Assembly (NCBI GenBank): GCA_040222235.1 | Contig: JAVKDO010000026.1 | Span: 6,724-70,723, forward strand | Origin: UBA6059 sp040222235 | GTDB taxonomy: Bacteria; Bacteroidota; Bacteroidia; Cytophagales; Cyclobacteriaceae | Length of the DNA stretch: 64,000 nucleotides | Direction of reading: 5' to 3' | Shown here: one piece after another, positions 35,384 through 43,798 of the stretch | Layout of the letters: each line of letters starts with the position of its first letter | Position numbering within the stretch: position 1 is the stretch's first letter | Notes under the pieces: generated by a model | What the model was told of the DNA's origin: nothing | Seen by the model: only the letters and a program-made list of their open reading frames with translations | Databases searched by the model: none | Made by a program: the position numbers and the translations under genes

Positions 35384-36487
35384 ATGATTTTATATAGATT
35401 TCTTCCATTCACACTGCTCTGTTTAATCTGCTCTAGACTCATTGCGCAAGATAATCAGCTAATAGAAACTCAGCATTTGATTGACAGCCTCCTGCAGGTC
35501 GCCGTAGTAGACAGCTATATTGAAACAATCGATGAGACAGTAGAGCTGAATGAATATTTTAGGACGTTGACGACCCAAGTATACGTAGACTGCAATGGAG
35601 ATACTTGCTTTGAAGAGTGTCTGGGGTTGATCACGGTTAGCAATGATACCATCCCTCCTGTGTTTTATAATATCATTCCATTGATCAATGATGAGGTTGT
35701 TCTAATCGGGTTACGAAAAGTTATACAGCTCAAGTCACCACACGAGGTGACCGATGTGTATGATCATTTTGGTCCTATAATAGATGAACTTGCGGTCATC
35801 ACCAAAAATGGTCGGTACGGTCTAATGAATACCTTTGGTGAATTGTTGCTGCCGTATAGCAATGATTATATAGAAAATAACGAGGATAACCATCTCATAC
35901 TGGTACAGAAAGATGGGATGTGGACCACTCATGATAAAGACAGCCTGCACAATGTGGAAATGGACGATGAGTTTAGTGGTGAACTCATTAATACCTTGCT
36001 CAAGGTTCAAGACCCAGCAACCTATTTGTGGGCTATTTTCAGCCGTAATGCTGTCCAACTTACTCCCTACAAGTATGAAGAGGTGATGTTCACGGCTTAT
36101 GGCGATGCGACGGCAAGCATTGATGGCTACTGGGGCATGATCAATGAAGAGGGAGATGAGGTCACGGACATAAAATACGATGAAATTCGGAGAGGTCAGG
36201 GTGTCACCTATATCGGTGTGGAAGGTAGTCTATCAGAAAAATATGGACTGGTCAGCACTGAGGGAGAGCTCACAGCGACCAGTTACAGTCAAATATCGAC
36301 TCGCCCCATCTTTAGCGATGTTACTAAATCGCGCTATTGGGTAGCCAAAGAAGTCACAGGAGGCTGGGGTCTTCTAGCCCTTAGAGGTCAGCCGCTTTCC
36401 AAATTCATCTACGATGAGATTGATTTAAAGGATGAGAACAGACCCAAGGGGCTAACAGAGGGCGTTTGGGTAGAATTGATCAAATAG
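35384..36487 (+). CDS. Secreted WG-repeat-like protein
   Basis: 367 residues, signal peptide ending at SRLIAQ. Degenerate WG-type repeats are visible: GRYGLMNTFGELLLPY, GYWGMINEEGDEVTDI, KYGLVSTEGELTATSY, GGWGLLALRGQPLSKF. Two Cys pairs (CNGDTCFEEC) near residue 70 may form disulfides in the periplasm. Related in repeat type to the 32375 protein, but exported. Function unknown. Confidence 0.7.
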   Translation: MILYRFLPFTLLCLICSRLIAQDNQLIETQHLIDSLLQVAVVDSYIETIDETVELNEYFRTLTTQVYVDCNGDTCFEECLGLITVSNDTIPPVFYNIIPLINDEVVLIGLRKVIQLKSPHEVTDVYDHFGPIIDELAVITKNGRYGLMNTFGELLLPYSNDYIENNEDNHLILVQKDGMWTTHDKDSLHNVEMDDEFSGELINTLLKVQDPATYLWAIFSRNAVQLTPYKYEEVMFTAYGDATASIDGYWGMINEEGDEVTDIKYDEIRRGQGVTYIGVEGSLSEKYGLVSTEGELTATSYSQISTRPIFSDVTKSRYWVAKEVTGGWGLLALRGQPLSKFIYDEIDLKDENRPKGLTEGVWVELIK

Positions 36488-36505
36488 ATTGACTTAAAAC
36501 CAGAT

Positions 36506-37339
36506 ATGATGAGGACTGTAATTTGTACACTCTTGATAATGCTATCCCTTCTTGCTTGCAACAAGCCTATTGAAGTAGGTCAGCAAGGGCTGAAGGTATT
36601 GATAGAAACTTGTCGGGATATTCGTGAAAGCAACGTGGTGCTACTGAACAGAGCTGAAGTAACAATCAAAGAAAAGGGAAATCGCACCCGAGATTTGGAA
36701 ATGCTTGAAGAGGTAAACGAAGCGCTATCGCTAAGGAAATCTCACGAATTAGATCTTAACCTAGATGGTCTGGAAATAGATGAATCACTACAAATTGACA
36801 ATGTCAATATAATAGGCTTTGTATCCGCTTTTGGAGAACAGCTACAGCAGCTTAGTAATGATCCAGCAACCAATATCAAAATCCAGGAACTGGAAGATCT
36901 GGCTCAGCAGTACATGGAAGACAATACGCTCCTTAATCTGCTCTTGCTAGATATGCATATCGCCAACTTAGAAAGCCACATGATAAGCACACTAGCTATG
37001 GCCATTGGGGATACCGATACTTTTGGCTTTGACGGAAAAGTGTACTTCTACAGGCAGACTCTTGAACCGATAGCAAATAATCCGGTCAAGACAGTAATTA
37101 GCCTAGGTCATGATGTGATTGGTACTAGTATTAGTATCACTGAGCCTGAGGTATTGATCAATAGCAACAACAGCACTGCTTATGAGATAGAATCATTTGA
37201 CACAGGACTGTGGCAACTTACTTTCATTCCTCAGGTGGCTGGCCCTCATAAAATCAAGTTTACCACTTATTTTATTCCTGAGGCGTACCCGTCAGAAAGG
37301 TATGCCTTTACAGGTGAGTTTGAGTTGATTGTTGAATAA
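36506..37339 (+). CDS. Lipoprotein of unknown function with helical core and C-terminal sandwich
   Basis: 277 residues; signal MMRTVICTLLIMLSLLAC. The first 170 residues are helical (DLEMLEEVNEALSLRKSHELDLNLDG, DNTLLNLLLLDMHIANLESHMIS); the last 90 look like a beta-sandwich (VISLGHDVIGTSISITEPEVL, IPQVAGPHKIKFTTYF). The topology resembles the GldM type of periplasmic protein only loosely, so I give no name. A short remnant of a related gene is found at 40330-40413. Last gene of the cassette. Confidence 0.65.
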   Translation: MMRTVICTLLIMLSLLACNKPIEVGQQGLKVLIETCRDIRESNVVLLNRAEVTIKEKGNRTRDLEMLEEVNEALSLRKSHELDLNLDGLEIDESLQIDNVNIIGFVSAFGEQLQQLSNDPATNIKIQELEDLAQQYMEDNTLLNLLLLDMHIANLESHMISTLAMAIGDTDTFGFDGKVYFYRQTLEPIANNPVKTVISLGHDVIGTSISITEPEVLINSNNSTAYEIESFDTGLWQLTFIPQVAGPHKIKFTTYFIPEAYPSERYAFTGEFELIVE

Positions 37340-37448
37340 CAAAAGTACTCTATATCATGGTACAAGAGAGGTTCTTGAATTACGCGCATATTCGATGAAC
37401 TCCTCTTCCGCCGTACGTCGCTACTTTGAGGTCTGGCACTGCCGGAAA

Positions 37449-37477
37449 CAAAAAAAGTGATCAAAAATGATCACTTT
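37449..37477 (-). terminator. Rho-independent terminator after the cold-shock genes
   Basis: Perfect 10-bp stem AAAGTGATCA/TGATCACTTT (37454-37463, 37468-37477) with a 4-base loop, followed on the minus strand by TTTTTG. It lies 24 bases after the stop of the last csp gene. 37340-37448 holds no gene. Confidence 0.85.
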
Positions 37478-37500
37478 CTAATTGTCTTAGTAGGATTTAC

Positions 37501-37695
37501 TTAGCTGATCACTTCTACATTGACCGCATTGATTCCTTTCTGACCTTGCTCAGTATCATAAGATACTCGATCATTCTCTCTGATTTCATTGATGAGACCA
37601 CTGCTGTGGACAAAAACATCTTTACTTGAATCGTTGGGGGTAATGAATCCGAACCCCTTCTCTGTGTTGAAAAACTTTACTGTTCCTTCTGGCAT
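37501..37695 (-). CDS. Cold-shock protein, CspA family (copy 2)
   Basis: 64 residues, the usual length. RNP1 (KGFGFITP) and RNP2 (VFVHSSGL) are intact, so it binds single-stranded RNA/DNA as an RNA chaperone. It differs from the copy 31 bases upstream at only a few residues. Tandem duplication; same operon as the desaturase. Confidence 0.95.
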   Translation of the reverse strand: MPEGTVKFFNTEKGFGFITPNDSSKDVFVHSSGLINEIRENDRVSYDTEQGQKGINAVNVEVIS

Positions 37696-37726
37696 TATAC
37701 TGTTATTTGTGTTGTCTCTAGTTTGA

Positions 37727-37921
37727 TTAATCTATGCGCTCTACGTTGATCGCATTGAGTCCTTTTTGACCCTGCTCAGTCTCAAAAGACACCTTGTCGT
37801 TCTCTCTGATTTCATGGATCAAGCCACTGTTGTGGACAAAAACATCTTTACTTGAATCGTTAGGGGTGATGAATCCGAACCCCTTTTCGGTGTTGAAAAA
37901 CTTAACTGTACCTTCTTGCAT
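37727..37921 (-). CDS. Cold-shock protein, CspA family (copy 1)
   Basis: 64 residues with RNP1 KGFGFITP and RNP2 VFVHNSGL. It lies only 27 bases after the desaturase stop, too little for the long leader typical of E. coli cspA, so it is probably transcribed with the desaturase. Nearly identical neighbour at 37501. Confidence 0.95.
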   Translation of the reverse strand: MQEGTVKFFNTEKGFGFITPNDSSKDVFVHNSGLIHEIRENDKVSFETEQGQKGLNAINVERID

Positions 37922-37948
37922 TGTATTTAATTAATTGTGTTAAATAGA

Positions 37949-39136
37949 TTATTTCTTGACCGGCTGAAGCTCCATTTGCCCCAGTAGATAAAGCATTTTA
38001 AAATGTTTGGCGATTGCCGATAGGAAATTGCCATTCTTATAATAAGGCAGGCCAAATTCCCTGCAGGTCTGCTCCACGATAGGAGCAATTTTTTTATAAT
38101 GCACATGACTGATGTGCGGAAACAAATGATGTTCGATTTGATTGGTGAGTCCACCTACGAGCCACGAAAATATTTTACTGTTAGGCGAAAAGTTGCAGGT
38201 GGTTGCCAGCTGATGGGCTAAGCGCTCATCTTCCATGTTACCCTGTTCATTGGGCAATGGAAAGGAAGCATCTGAAACTACATGCGCCGACTGGAATACC
38301 AGTGATATAATGAGACCCGTCACAAAATGCATAGCTAAAAAGGCGAGTAATATTACTCCAACTCCAAAACCTGACATGACCAAAGGCAGGATGAGTGCAT
38401 AAGAATAATAGACCAACTTCCACAACACTATTTTTACCAAACCTGACCAATAAGCCCTTTTGTCCTTGACTAATCCGATCTTATAATACCTCGTAAGGCA
38501 GAAGAAATCTTTGCTCGTAACCCAAGAGAGAGAGGTGAGCCCATAAAAAACCCAAGCATACAGGTGCTGAAATCGATGAAGTTTATTTTTCTCCGCATGA
38601 GGTGAAAAACGAAGAAAAAATGGAGCGCTGATGTCATCATCATGGCCCTCTATATTGGTGAAGCTATGATGGAGCACATTGTGTTGTAATCGCCAAACCT
38701 CATTATTAGCTCCTATGAGGTTAATGGTATACCCCATGATTTTATTAACAAACGTACTTTTTGAATAGGAGCCGTGAATAGCATCATGCATGATGCCCAT
38801 TCCGATTCCGGCCATTCCAAACCCGCTGAGGATAAATAAGCCAAACAATAGAGCTACGTTTGACAAAGAGCCAAAAATAATCACGGCTAGTGGTGCAAAA
38901 AACAGCAGTAACATAAAAATGGTCTTGAAAACCATTCGACCATTACCGTATCTGCTTATTTGGTTGCTTTTGAAATATTCCGAGACACGGTGCTTAAGCG
39001 TGGAGGAAAAATCAGAGCCTACTGATCTTGCAAATGATAATTTCTTAATTGGTACAGGGTTAAATATTACTACGTTCAATAAAGAAGAAAATGAGAAATC
39101 GAAAATGACTACCATAAACGCTTGAGCCAAATTCAT
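37949..39136 (-). CDS. Membrane fatty-acid desaturase (acyl-lipid / linoleoyl-CoA type)
   Basis: 395 residues from 39136; M8 at 39115 is an alternative start. Three histidine boxes of the di-iron membrane desaturases are present: HDAIH (117-121), HNVLHH (152-157) and QIEHH near the end. The QxxHH third box is the form found in front-end type desaturases. Hydrophobic segments flank the boxes. It introduces double bonds in membrane acyl chains and raises fluidity in the cold; two cold-shock genes follow, which supports that role. Confidence 0.92.
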   Translation of the reverse strand: MNLAQAFMVVIFDFSFSSLLNVVIFNPVPIKKLSFARSVGSDFSSTLKHRVSEYFKSNQISRYGNGRMVFKTIFMLLLFFAPLAVIIFGSLSNVALLFGLFILSGFGMAGIGMGIMHDAIHGSYSKSTFVNKIMGYTINLIGANNEVWRLQHNVLHHSFTNIEGHDDDISAPFFLRFSPHAEKNKLHRFQHLYAWVFYGLTSLSWVTSKDFFCLTRYYKIGLVKDKRAYWSGLVKIVLWKLVYYSYALILPLVMSGFGVGVILLAFLAMHFVTGLIISLVFQSAHVVSDASFPLPNEQGNMEDERLAHQLATTCNFSPNSKIFSWLVGGLTNQIEHHLFPHISHVHYKKIAPIVEQTCREFGLPYYKNGNFLSAIAKHFKMLYLLGQMELQPVKK

Positions 39137-39343
39137 AAAGAAAATTCAACTTAAACGAATTTATCTCACTGCTCGGCAAGACATCCACTACTTTATTGCA
39201 CCTAAAACTTCTTCAGGTGACGTAAAAATAGCCACTTTTTCACTAGCAACAATAATAATTCTTGAATCGCGATATAGAATTGGTGACCATCTTCGTCATT
39301 GCGGTAGCGGCCTACTCAAATATTCCTTCTTACTTGGGTAGAA

Positions 39344-39601
39344 TCAATACATTCTAAAATACTTCTGCTTATCAAGAAGCAGTTTGATGTCAGGATCATT
39401 GGCAAATCTTTTCATATAATACCCGTTAGTCGGTTTATCAGGATCAAAGCCCATTACAATTAACTTTTGATTCATGATACTGCGACCAAGATTCCCGATG
39501 ATTCTGTCATTTCCCTCGAAAGCTGCCATCTCTTTTTCATTCTCATATACATGATTCATCATCTCGATAACTTCCCCTTTCTCAATCTCGTCCAGGGAAG
39601 G
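39344..39601 (-). other. Reading frame continuing after an in-frame TAG
   Basis: Directly after the TAG at 39602-39604 the same frame stays open for 85 codons (PSLDEIEKGEVIEMMNHVYE to KQKYFRMY) before the next stop. It contains a possible internal start at 39562 giving 72 residues. It may be the second half of a gene broken by a nonsense mutation, or an independent small gene. The 207 bases upstream of the desaturase (39137-39343) contain nothing else clear. Confidence 0.4.
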
Positions 39602-40048
39602 CTAATTCTCAATTTCAGAGAGTCGTTCCTGCGTATAAGCCCGCTTGGAGAGTTCTTGCTTTAATGACTTACTATTGAGCTTTTCAAAAGCTTCTTCTGC
39701 ACTACTGCTTCCCTCTCTTATTTCAAAAATGAACAAAGTGGTTTTTGATTGATCGACCACCAATTCTCCAGCATAATACTGACCATCCTCTTTACCGACA
39801 ACCTGATAACCATTTGACATTTCTTGCTGTGAAGTAATGATCAGCGTCTTGTTTTCTTCCCAATAGGGTGTTTCAACATTGTAACTGATCAGTCTTTCGT
39901 AGACCAACTGATTTTCCGAAATTGAGACGCGGTTGGCCAACTGTCCATCTGGGCTTTTGAACAACCACGTACCAAAAAGTGCACTCTGAGCTGTCGCTGA
40001 AGTCACTACTGAGAAGAGCAGAAGCGTAAGGGCCAATAATCCTTTCAT
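39602..40048 (-). CDS. Secreted protein of unknown function, possibly truncated by a stop
   Basis: 148 residues from the start at 40048 (MKGLLALTLLLFSVVTSATAQ signal). Body: ALFGTWLFKSPDGQLANRVSI, a lipocalin-like GTW opening, then strands and a charged C-terminus ending LSEIEN. The frame continues without shift beyond the TAG, so the original protein may have been about 234 residues. No family recognised. Confidence 0.6.
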   Translation of the reverse strand: MKGLLALTLLLFSVVTSATAQSALFGTWLFKSPDGQLANRVSISENQLVYERLISYNVETPYWEENKTLIITSQQEMSNGYQVVGKEDGQYYAGELVVDQSKTTLFIFEIREGSSSAEEAFEKLNSKSLKQELSKRAYTQERLSEIEN

Positions 40049-40286
40049 AAAAGAGATAAATTTGAAGATTACCGTATACAACGGTTAGATTAGAGCCCAA
40101 TAATAGGAATTGGAGTTGTTTTTTTCAAGTCTCTTACCAACATTACCTTGTGCTTTCATGGTAGAAACCTATCGACATGGGATATTAAGAGCCAATAACA
40201 GACATATTGTCTAAGACTCCAAGTACATTGAAACTGTGCTTGACTTCTCTGGTGAGAGAACATTTTCTGTTCATTTTCCCATTATA

Positions 40287-40302
40287 CTGACAAGCTTGTC
40301 AG
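40287..40302. promoter_or_regulatory. Perfect 16-bp palindrome CTGACAAGCTTGTCAG
   Basis: Fully symmetric, in a 380-base stretch without intact genes (40049-40429). TetR-family operators often look like this, but no promoter or adjacent regulator is clear, so the role is unknown. Confidence 0.3.
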
Positions 40303-40329
40303 AATTACTTCTGCCGCTATGCAAATTCT

Positions 40330-40413
40330 CTTTTAGCAGTGCAAAATACTGGTTCCGCACTGTATGGCAACAAGACGCTCCTCAATTTGCTCTTATTTGA
40401 TTTGCAAGTATGA
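40330..40413 (+). pseudogene. Short remnant related to the 36506 lipoprotein gene
   Basis: In frame before the TGA at 40411, the sequence encodes NKTLLNLLLFDLQV; the intact gene at 36923 encodes DNTLLNLLLLDMHI. 28 of 35 bases match (40372-40406 against 36923-36957), with mostly synonymous changes. Little else upstream can be aligned by eye. Confidence 0.45.
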
Positions 40414-41070
40414 TCAGCACTGAATATTACTACTCTGTGATTATCCCAATTGCACGCTCTAAAGCCTGATCGCTACTACTTGTAATGGTTTCATTAGTTG
40501 GAATATAGTAGTCAGGAGCTATACCAACTCCGGCATGGTTTACTCCATTTGCATTAAGGACTTCCTCAAAAGTGAACGTATATTGCCATCCATTCAGCAT
40601 TTCCCGACCCATGACCGATCCTTGTGTGATAGCCATGGTGTCTCCCACTATCGTTACATGATCCAGTAACTTTGCCCCTAAAACAAATCGTTCCCCGGCA
40701 CTTACAGTATATCTGACTGTTAGCACCACCACCTTGTTTTTATAATTTGGAGTATTATCCGGTTCTATATACCATTCATAAGGGCTATCAAGTCCGTTTT
40801 TGGTTCTATTCTGTGTAGTATGCCAAAGTCTTCTTTTTTGCGTAAGTTTATTGAGTAGTTTTTGAGCGTTGTAAGCACTCCAACCGTCATTGATACGCAA
40901 ATCAATAATAAGCCCTTTTGTGTTCTCAAACTTCTCAATGATGGCTCTAAAAATGCCATTGTTTGCTGTTAGATCTCCTTTGAAGTCAGCACAAAAAATA
41001 TAGCCTATACTCCCCGAAATCATACCTGAAAAAATGGAACTGTTGTGAGTCTCAAGTTGCTCTATGTATT

Positions 41071-41108
41071 GAGATAAGATCAACTCTGTGAGATAAGATG
41101 AACTCTTT
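41071..41108. repeat. 19-bp tandem duplication causing a frameshift in the S41 gene
   Basis: GAGATAAGATCAACTCTGT (41071-41089) is followed at once by GAGATAAGATGAACTCTTT (41090-41108), 17 of 19 bases identical. Nineteen bases is not a multiple of three, and deleting one copy joins the reading frame of the two peptidase parts. Confidence 0.85.
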
Positions 41109-41134
41109 GTCGAAATTTCGCTCTTAGTTTAAAT

Positions 41135-42618
41135 AGTCGACCCTTAAAAAGCCAGTTTTAGGAATTGTAGATTGATGAGATGCTTTTGATCAAGATCGAA
41201 CTGCTTGAATATGAGGTATTGAAAAGGAGTTTTGTAAAGTGCCAAAATTTGATGTTTGTGGTTTTTCATCCATTTTTTGAAGTTGAATGCTGAGGCAACT
41301 ATGATAAAGTTGATTTCATCTCCTAGTGTTCCTTTCAGGAAGTTTCTAGCTACTCAATGATCTGATTTTAGATGGCCAATGATTGGTTCTATCGCCGCTC
41401 TTCTTTTACAATGCTTTTTCTTTTTCCTCTTTTGATAGACAGTAGCTCTTTTAAGTGGTTTGGAGGGACGTATAATTTGGGTGTCTTCTATCTTATTTTT
41501 GCCTTTGTAGTCCCTGTCTACAGTTGCTGTTTTAGGTAGAATTCCGGTTAACTGTGCTACTTGTTTGAGAACAGGTTCAAGGGTGTGTCCGTCATAGATA
41601 TTCTCGGGGAAAGTCATCGCTCCTAAGATAATACCTGTGTTTTGAGTCAGTACTACTGAACCTTTACATCCGTACTCATATTTCTTAGCAGCCTTGCCTT
41701 TGGCGATGCAGTACACATTTGGCTCATGTAGACTGTAGATCTTGTTTTTACTCGTTCTGGTTTGGGACAATACTTGTCTGAACAGAGTCAGCTCTTCTCT
41801 ATAAACTCCATCAGGAAGCTTTCATTCCAGCTCTCTAACCAATCGGCCCGCAATAGTCTTGAGCTTTCGTTGAGCAGAGGCAGCTTTCTTTTTCCTTTTC
41901 AAATGGGTGGTATTGTAAGTGTCTCGAAGTAGTTGCTTGGTTGTCCTGCTATAGCTCCTTCTTTGTTGTAAAGATTCTTTGCTTGCTATGCTCACACACT
42001 TATCTGAAATACGTTTATGCAGCTTGGCATCTGCTGGGTAGGTGATGTTTTTTTCTTGTACAGTAGTGTCAATGCTCACATGTTTATCCTTACCACCCTT
42101 TCCATGCAGGTCAATTGAATGATTGAATATCTTCTCTACTCCTTCTTTGCCAATGCGTTTTCTGAAATGAGCCAGGTCACTGGCAGCACAGGGTTGTCCC
42201 CATTGTTGGACTTCTTTTCCTGAAAAAAACTGAAAGTAGCTGTTCATCTCCCAGTGTTGCTCAATCAACTCTTCTTCTGATAAGTCATAAACAGACTTCA
42301 AAATCAAAAGAGATACCATCAATCGTATGGGGTGGGCTGGTCGACCCTGCCTAGCATAATACTTGGTAAACTCTTCTTCAAGGTATATCCAGTCCATATG
42401 CTGGGATAGTTTATAAAGTTCATGCTTAGGATTGAGCTGCTCCTTAAGGCTCGGAGCTAAAAAGTTGAGCTGGGAAGTGGTCTCTTTTTTAGGTGTCATT
42501 TGACAAGGTTTTGTACTCTTAAAATACTAAACCTTGTCTTTTTTGACTAACAAATAGACACTTTTATCACTCTTATTAGCTGATAATCAATCCATTATCG
42601 AATTCTTAAGGAACGACT
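41135..42618 (-). mobile_element. IS5-type insertion sequence, 1484 bp, inactivated
   Basis: Ends show imperfect inverted repeats: AGTCGACCCTTAAAAAG at the left and AGTCGTTCCTTAAGAAT read inward from the right. The flanks are direct repeats AAAT (41131-41134 and 42619-42622), a 4-bp target duplication (the match extends to TAAATAGT because the IR begins AGT). It contains one degenerate transposase gene and interrupts an S41 peptidase gene. Confidence 0.8.
41144..42499 (-). pseudogene. IS5-family transposase (DUF772 + DDE domain) with two in-frame stops
   Basis: One open frame of 451 codons from ATG 42499 to TAA 41144 is broken by TGA at 41822-41824 (after GRLVRELE) and TGA at 41354-41356 (after IGHLKSDH). 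The N-terminal DUF772 region (RPAHPIRLMVSLLILKSVYD), the DDE Asp in VSIDTT, ATVDRDYKG and the C-terminal EPIIGHLKSDH?VARNFLKGTLGD identify it. Related transposases have Arg after SDH, so at least the second stop is probably a CGA to TGA change. No frameshift is needed. Not functional unless TGA is read through. Confidence 0.88.
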
Positions 42619-42898
42619 AAATAGTATATGGTGTACATGCTTCGCTTTGGTGCAATAAGCCATACATGTGGGTCTTTAAAATTCCTCAAGAATTCTCCTA
42701 CCAATTCGTAGTACTCATCGTCACTTAAACTATTTGATATTGAGGGTCGGTAAGCCAAGATTAGACTGTCCCAATTAACATTTCTTGCCTCTATTGATGC
42801 CGAATACCTTGCGATGCTTGTGCACAATTCATCATAAACCGCTAATTTGTTTAAGGAATCTACCTCCTCCAGGCAACTTAATATAAAAAGTAACGGGA

Positions 42899-43684
42899 TT
42901 AGAAATGATAATTTAGATAGCATATTAAAGGGATGTTTACATTCTTTATTTTCTCAGGATATGAAATCGAATAATAGTTCAGTCCTATTTGGGTTTGAAA
43001 ATAAAACCGTTCATTTAGCTGATGATAATATAAAATCTGGAGCTCAAAAGCTGACCACTCATCTAATATTAATTTCCAATTGCCATAGTTTAAGATATCT
43101 CCTCTTCTACCATGCTCCAAATCCTCCAAGAAAGCTTCATCTAGTGTCAAGGAAGGCTTTCTGTGGATATAGCCTACTATCGGGAAGGAAAGCTGAGGCA
43201 AAATAAATGATTTATCGTTTATGTGAATTAGTCTCGCATAGTTAAGGTTAAAGCTACTTTGCAATCCCCAACCAAAACCATTCAGCAATTGGTATTTCCT
43301 GAAAAAGAAATCAAGCTTAATTTCACCACCCACATAATTGATGGCTTTTTCGTCTATACTTCACACACAAAAGTTGGTAGTTAAACCTTACTTTCGACCA
43401 ACTATTTAGCTGAGTTCCCACATTTGACCTCAAAGCAAATTATTGGTTAAAAGCGGAAGTATTAAATTGGCTTCAAATCCATTGATCCACTTTTCGCTCA
43501 TCACAAATACATTTACTTCTACAGGTAATCCCAACCCCTGGTAAGAAAGAAGCGAGGTAGCAAGGTCAAGATTATCGATCAAATCAATACCCCATCCAAG
43601 ACCCAATGATGCTTTCCGATCAGTGATCTGACCAAACGCATTTTGACTGAAGCCTATAAGAATTATGTAAAATAGTGTTTTCAA
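42899..43684 (-). pseudogene. Broken outer-membrane-barrel-like protein gene
   Basis: The first piece (43684-43430, signal MKTLFYIILIGFSQNAFGQ, then SLGLGWGIDLIDNLDLATSL) ends NLILPLLTNNLL-stop. The last piece (to 42899) reads YVGGEIKLDFFFRKYQLLNGFGWGLQSSFNLNYARL ... NVNIPLICYLNYHF, a barrel-like tail with a terminal Phe. In between, a third frame reads RSNVGTQLNSWSKVRFNYQL, so two compensating frameshifts near 43430 and 43345 would restore one protein of about 260 residues. The product family is not known. The S41 gene start overlaps its 3' end. Confidence 0.65.
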
Positions 43685-43798
43685 TAGGATTTAGACAGCT
43701 TTATTTATACAGGGTTTTATTTGTATAATTGTTATTTTCAGATTCACAGGTAGATATGACCATGTAATAGTCCATTTGAATTCCTTTTTGCATGCTGA

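Larger units (their letters stand above)
40430..42923 (-). pseudogene. S41-family (C-terminal processing type) peptidase lipoprotein, split by an IS
   Basis: The N-terminal part (42923-42619) has a lipoprotein signal ending LLFILSC and runs to MYTIYY. The C-terminal part (from about 41134 down to 40430) carries the S41 domain, with VVVLTVRYTVSAGERF (catalytic Ser in TVSAGE) and GLIIDLRINDG. Between them lies the IS at 41135-42618. Joining the flanks with one copy of the 4-bp duplication gives YYLN-stop-ERNFDKEFIL, and removing one copy of a 19-bp duplication restores FILSQYIEQLETHNSS. So the gene carries an insertion, a frameshift and one nonsense codon. The C-terminal fragment has only a TTG start at 41083. 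Confidence 0.85.

Noticed and set aside
37501..37921. Tandem csp genes as an assembly duplication
   Set aside because: The two copies differ at many bases and several residues and the spacers differ, so it is a real gene duplication.
40430..41083. Intact short S41 peptidase starting at TTG 41083
   Set aside because: The N-terminal half with the lipoprotein signal lies beyond the IS and the frames join only after removing the duplication; a fragment, not a short gene.
41822..42499. First transposase frame as a separate functional gene
   Set aside because: The next frame is in phase and both are needed for one DDE transposase; treated as a single pseudogene.
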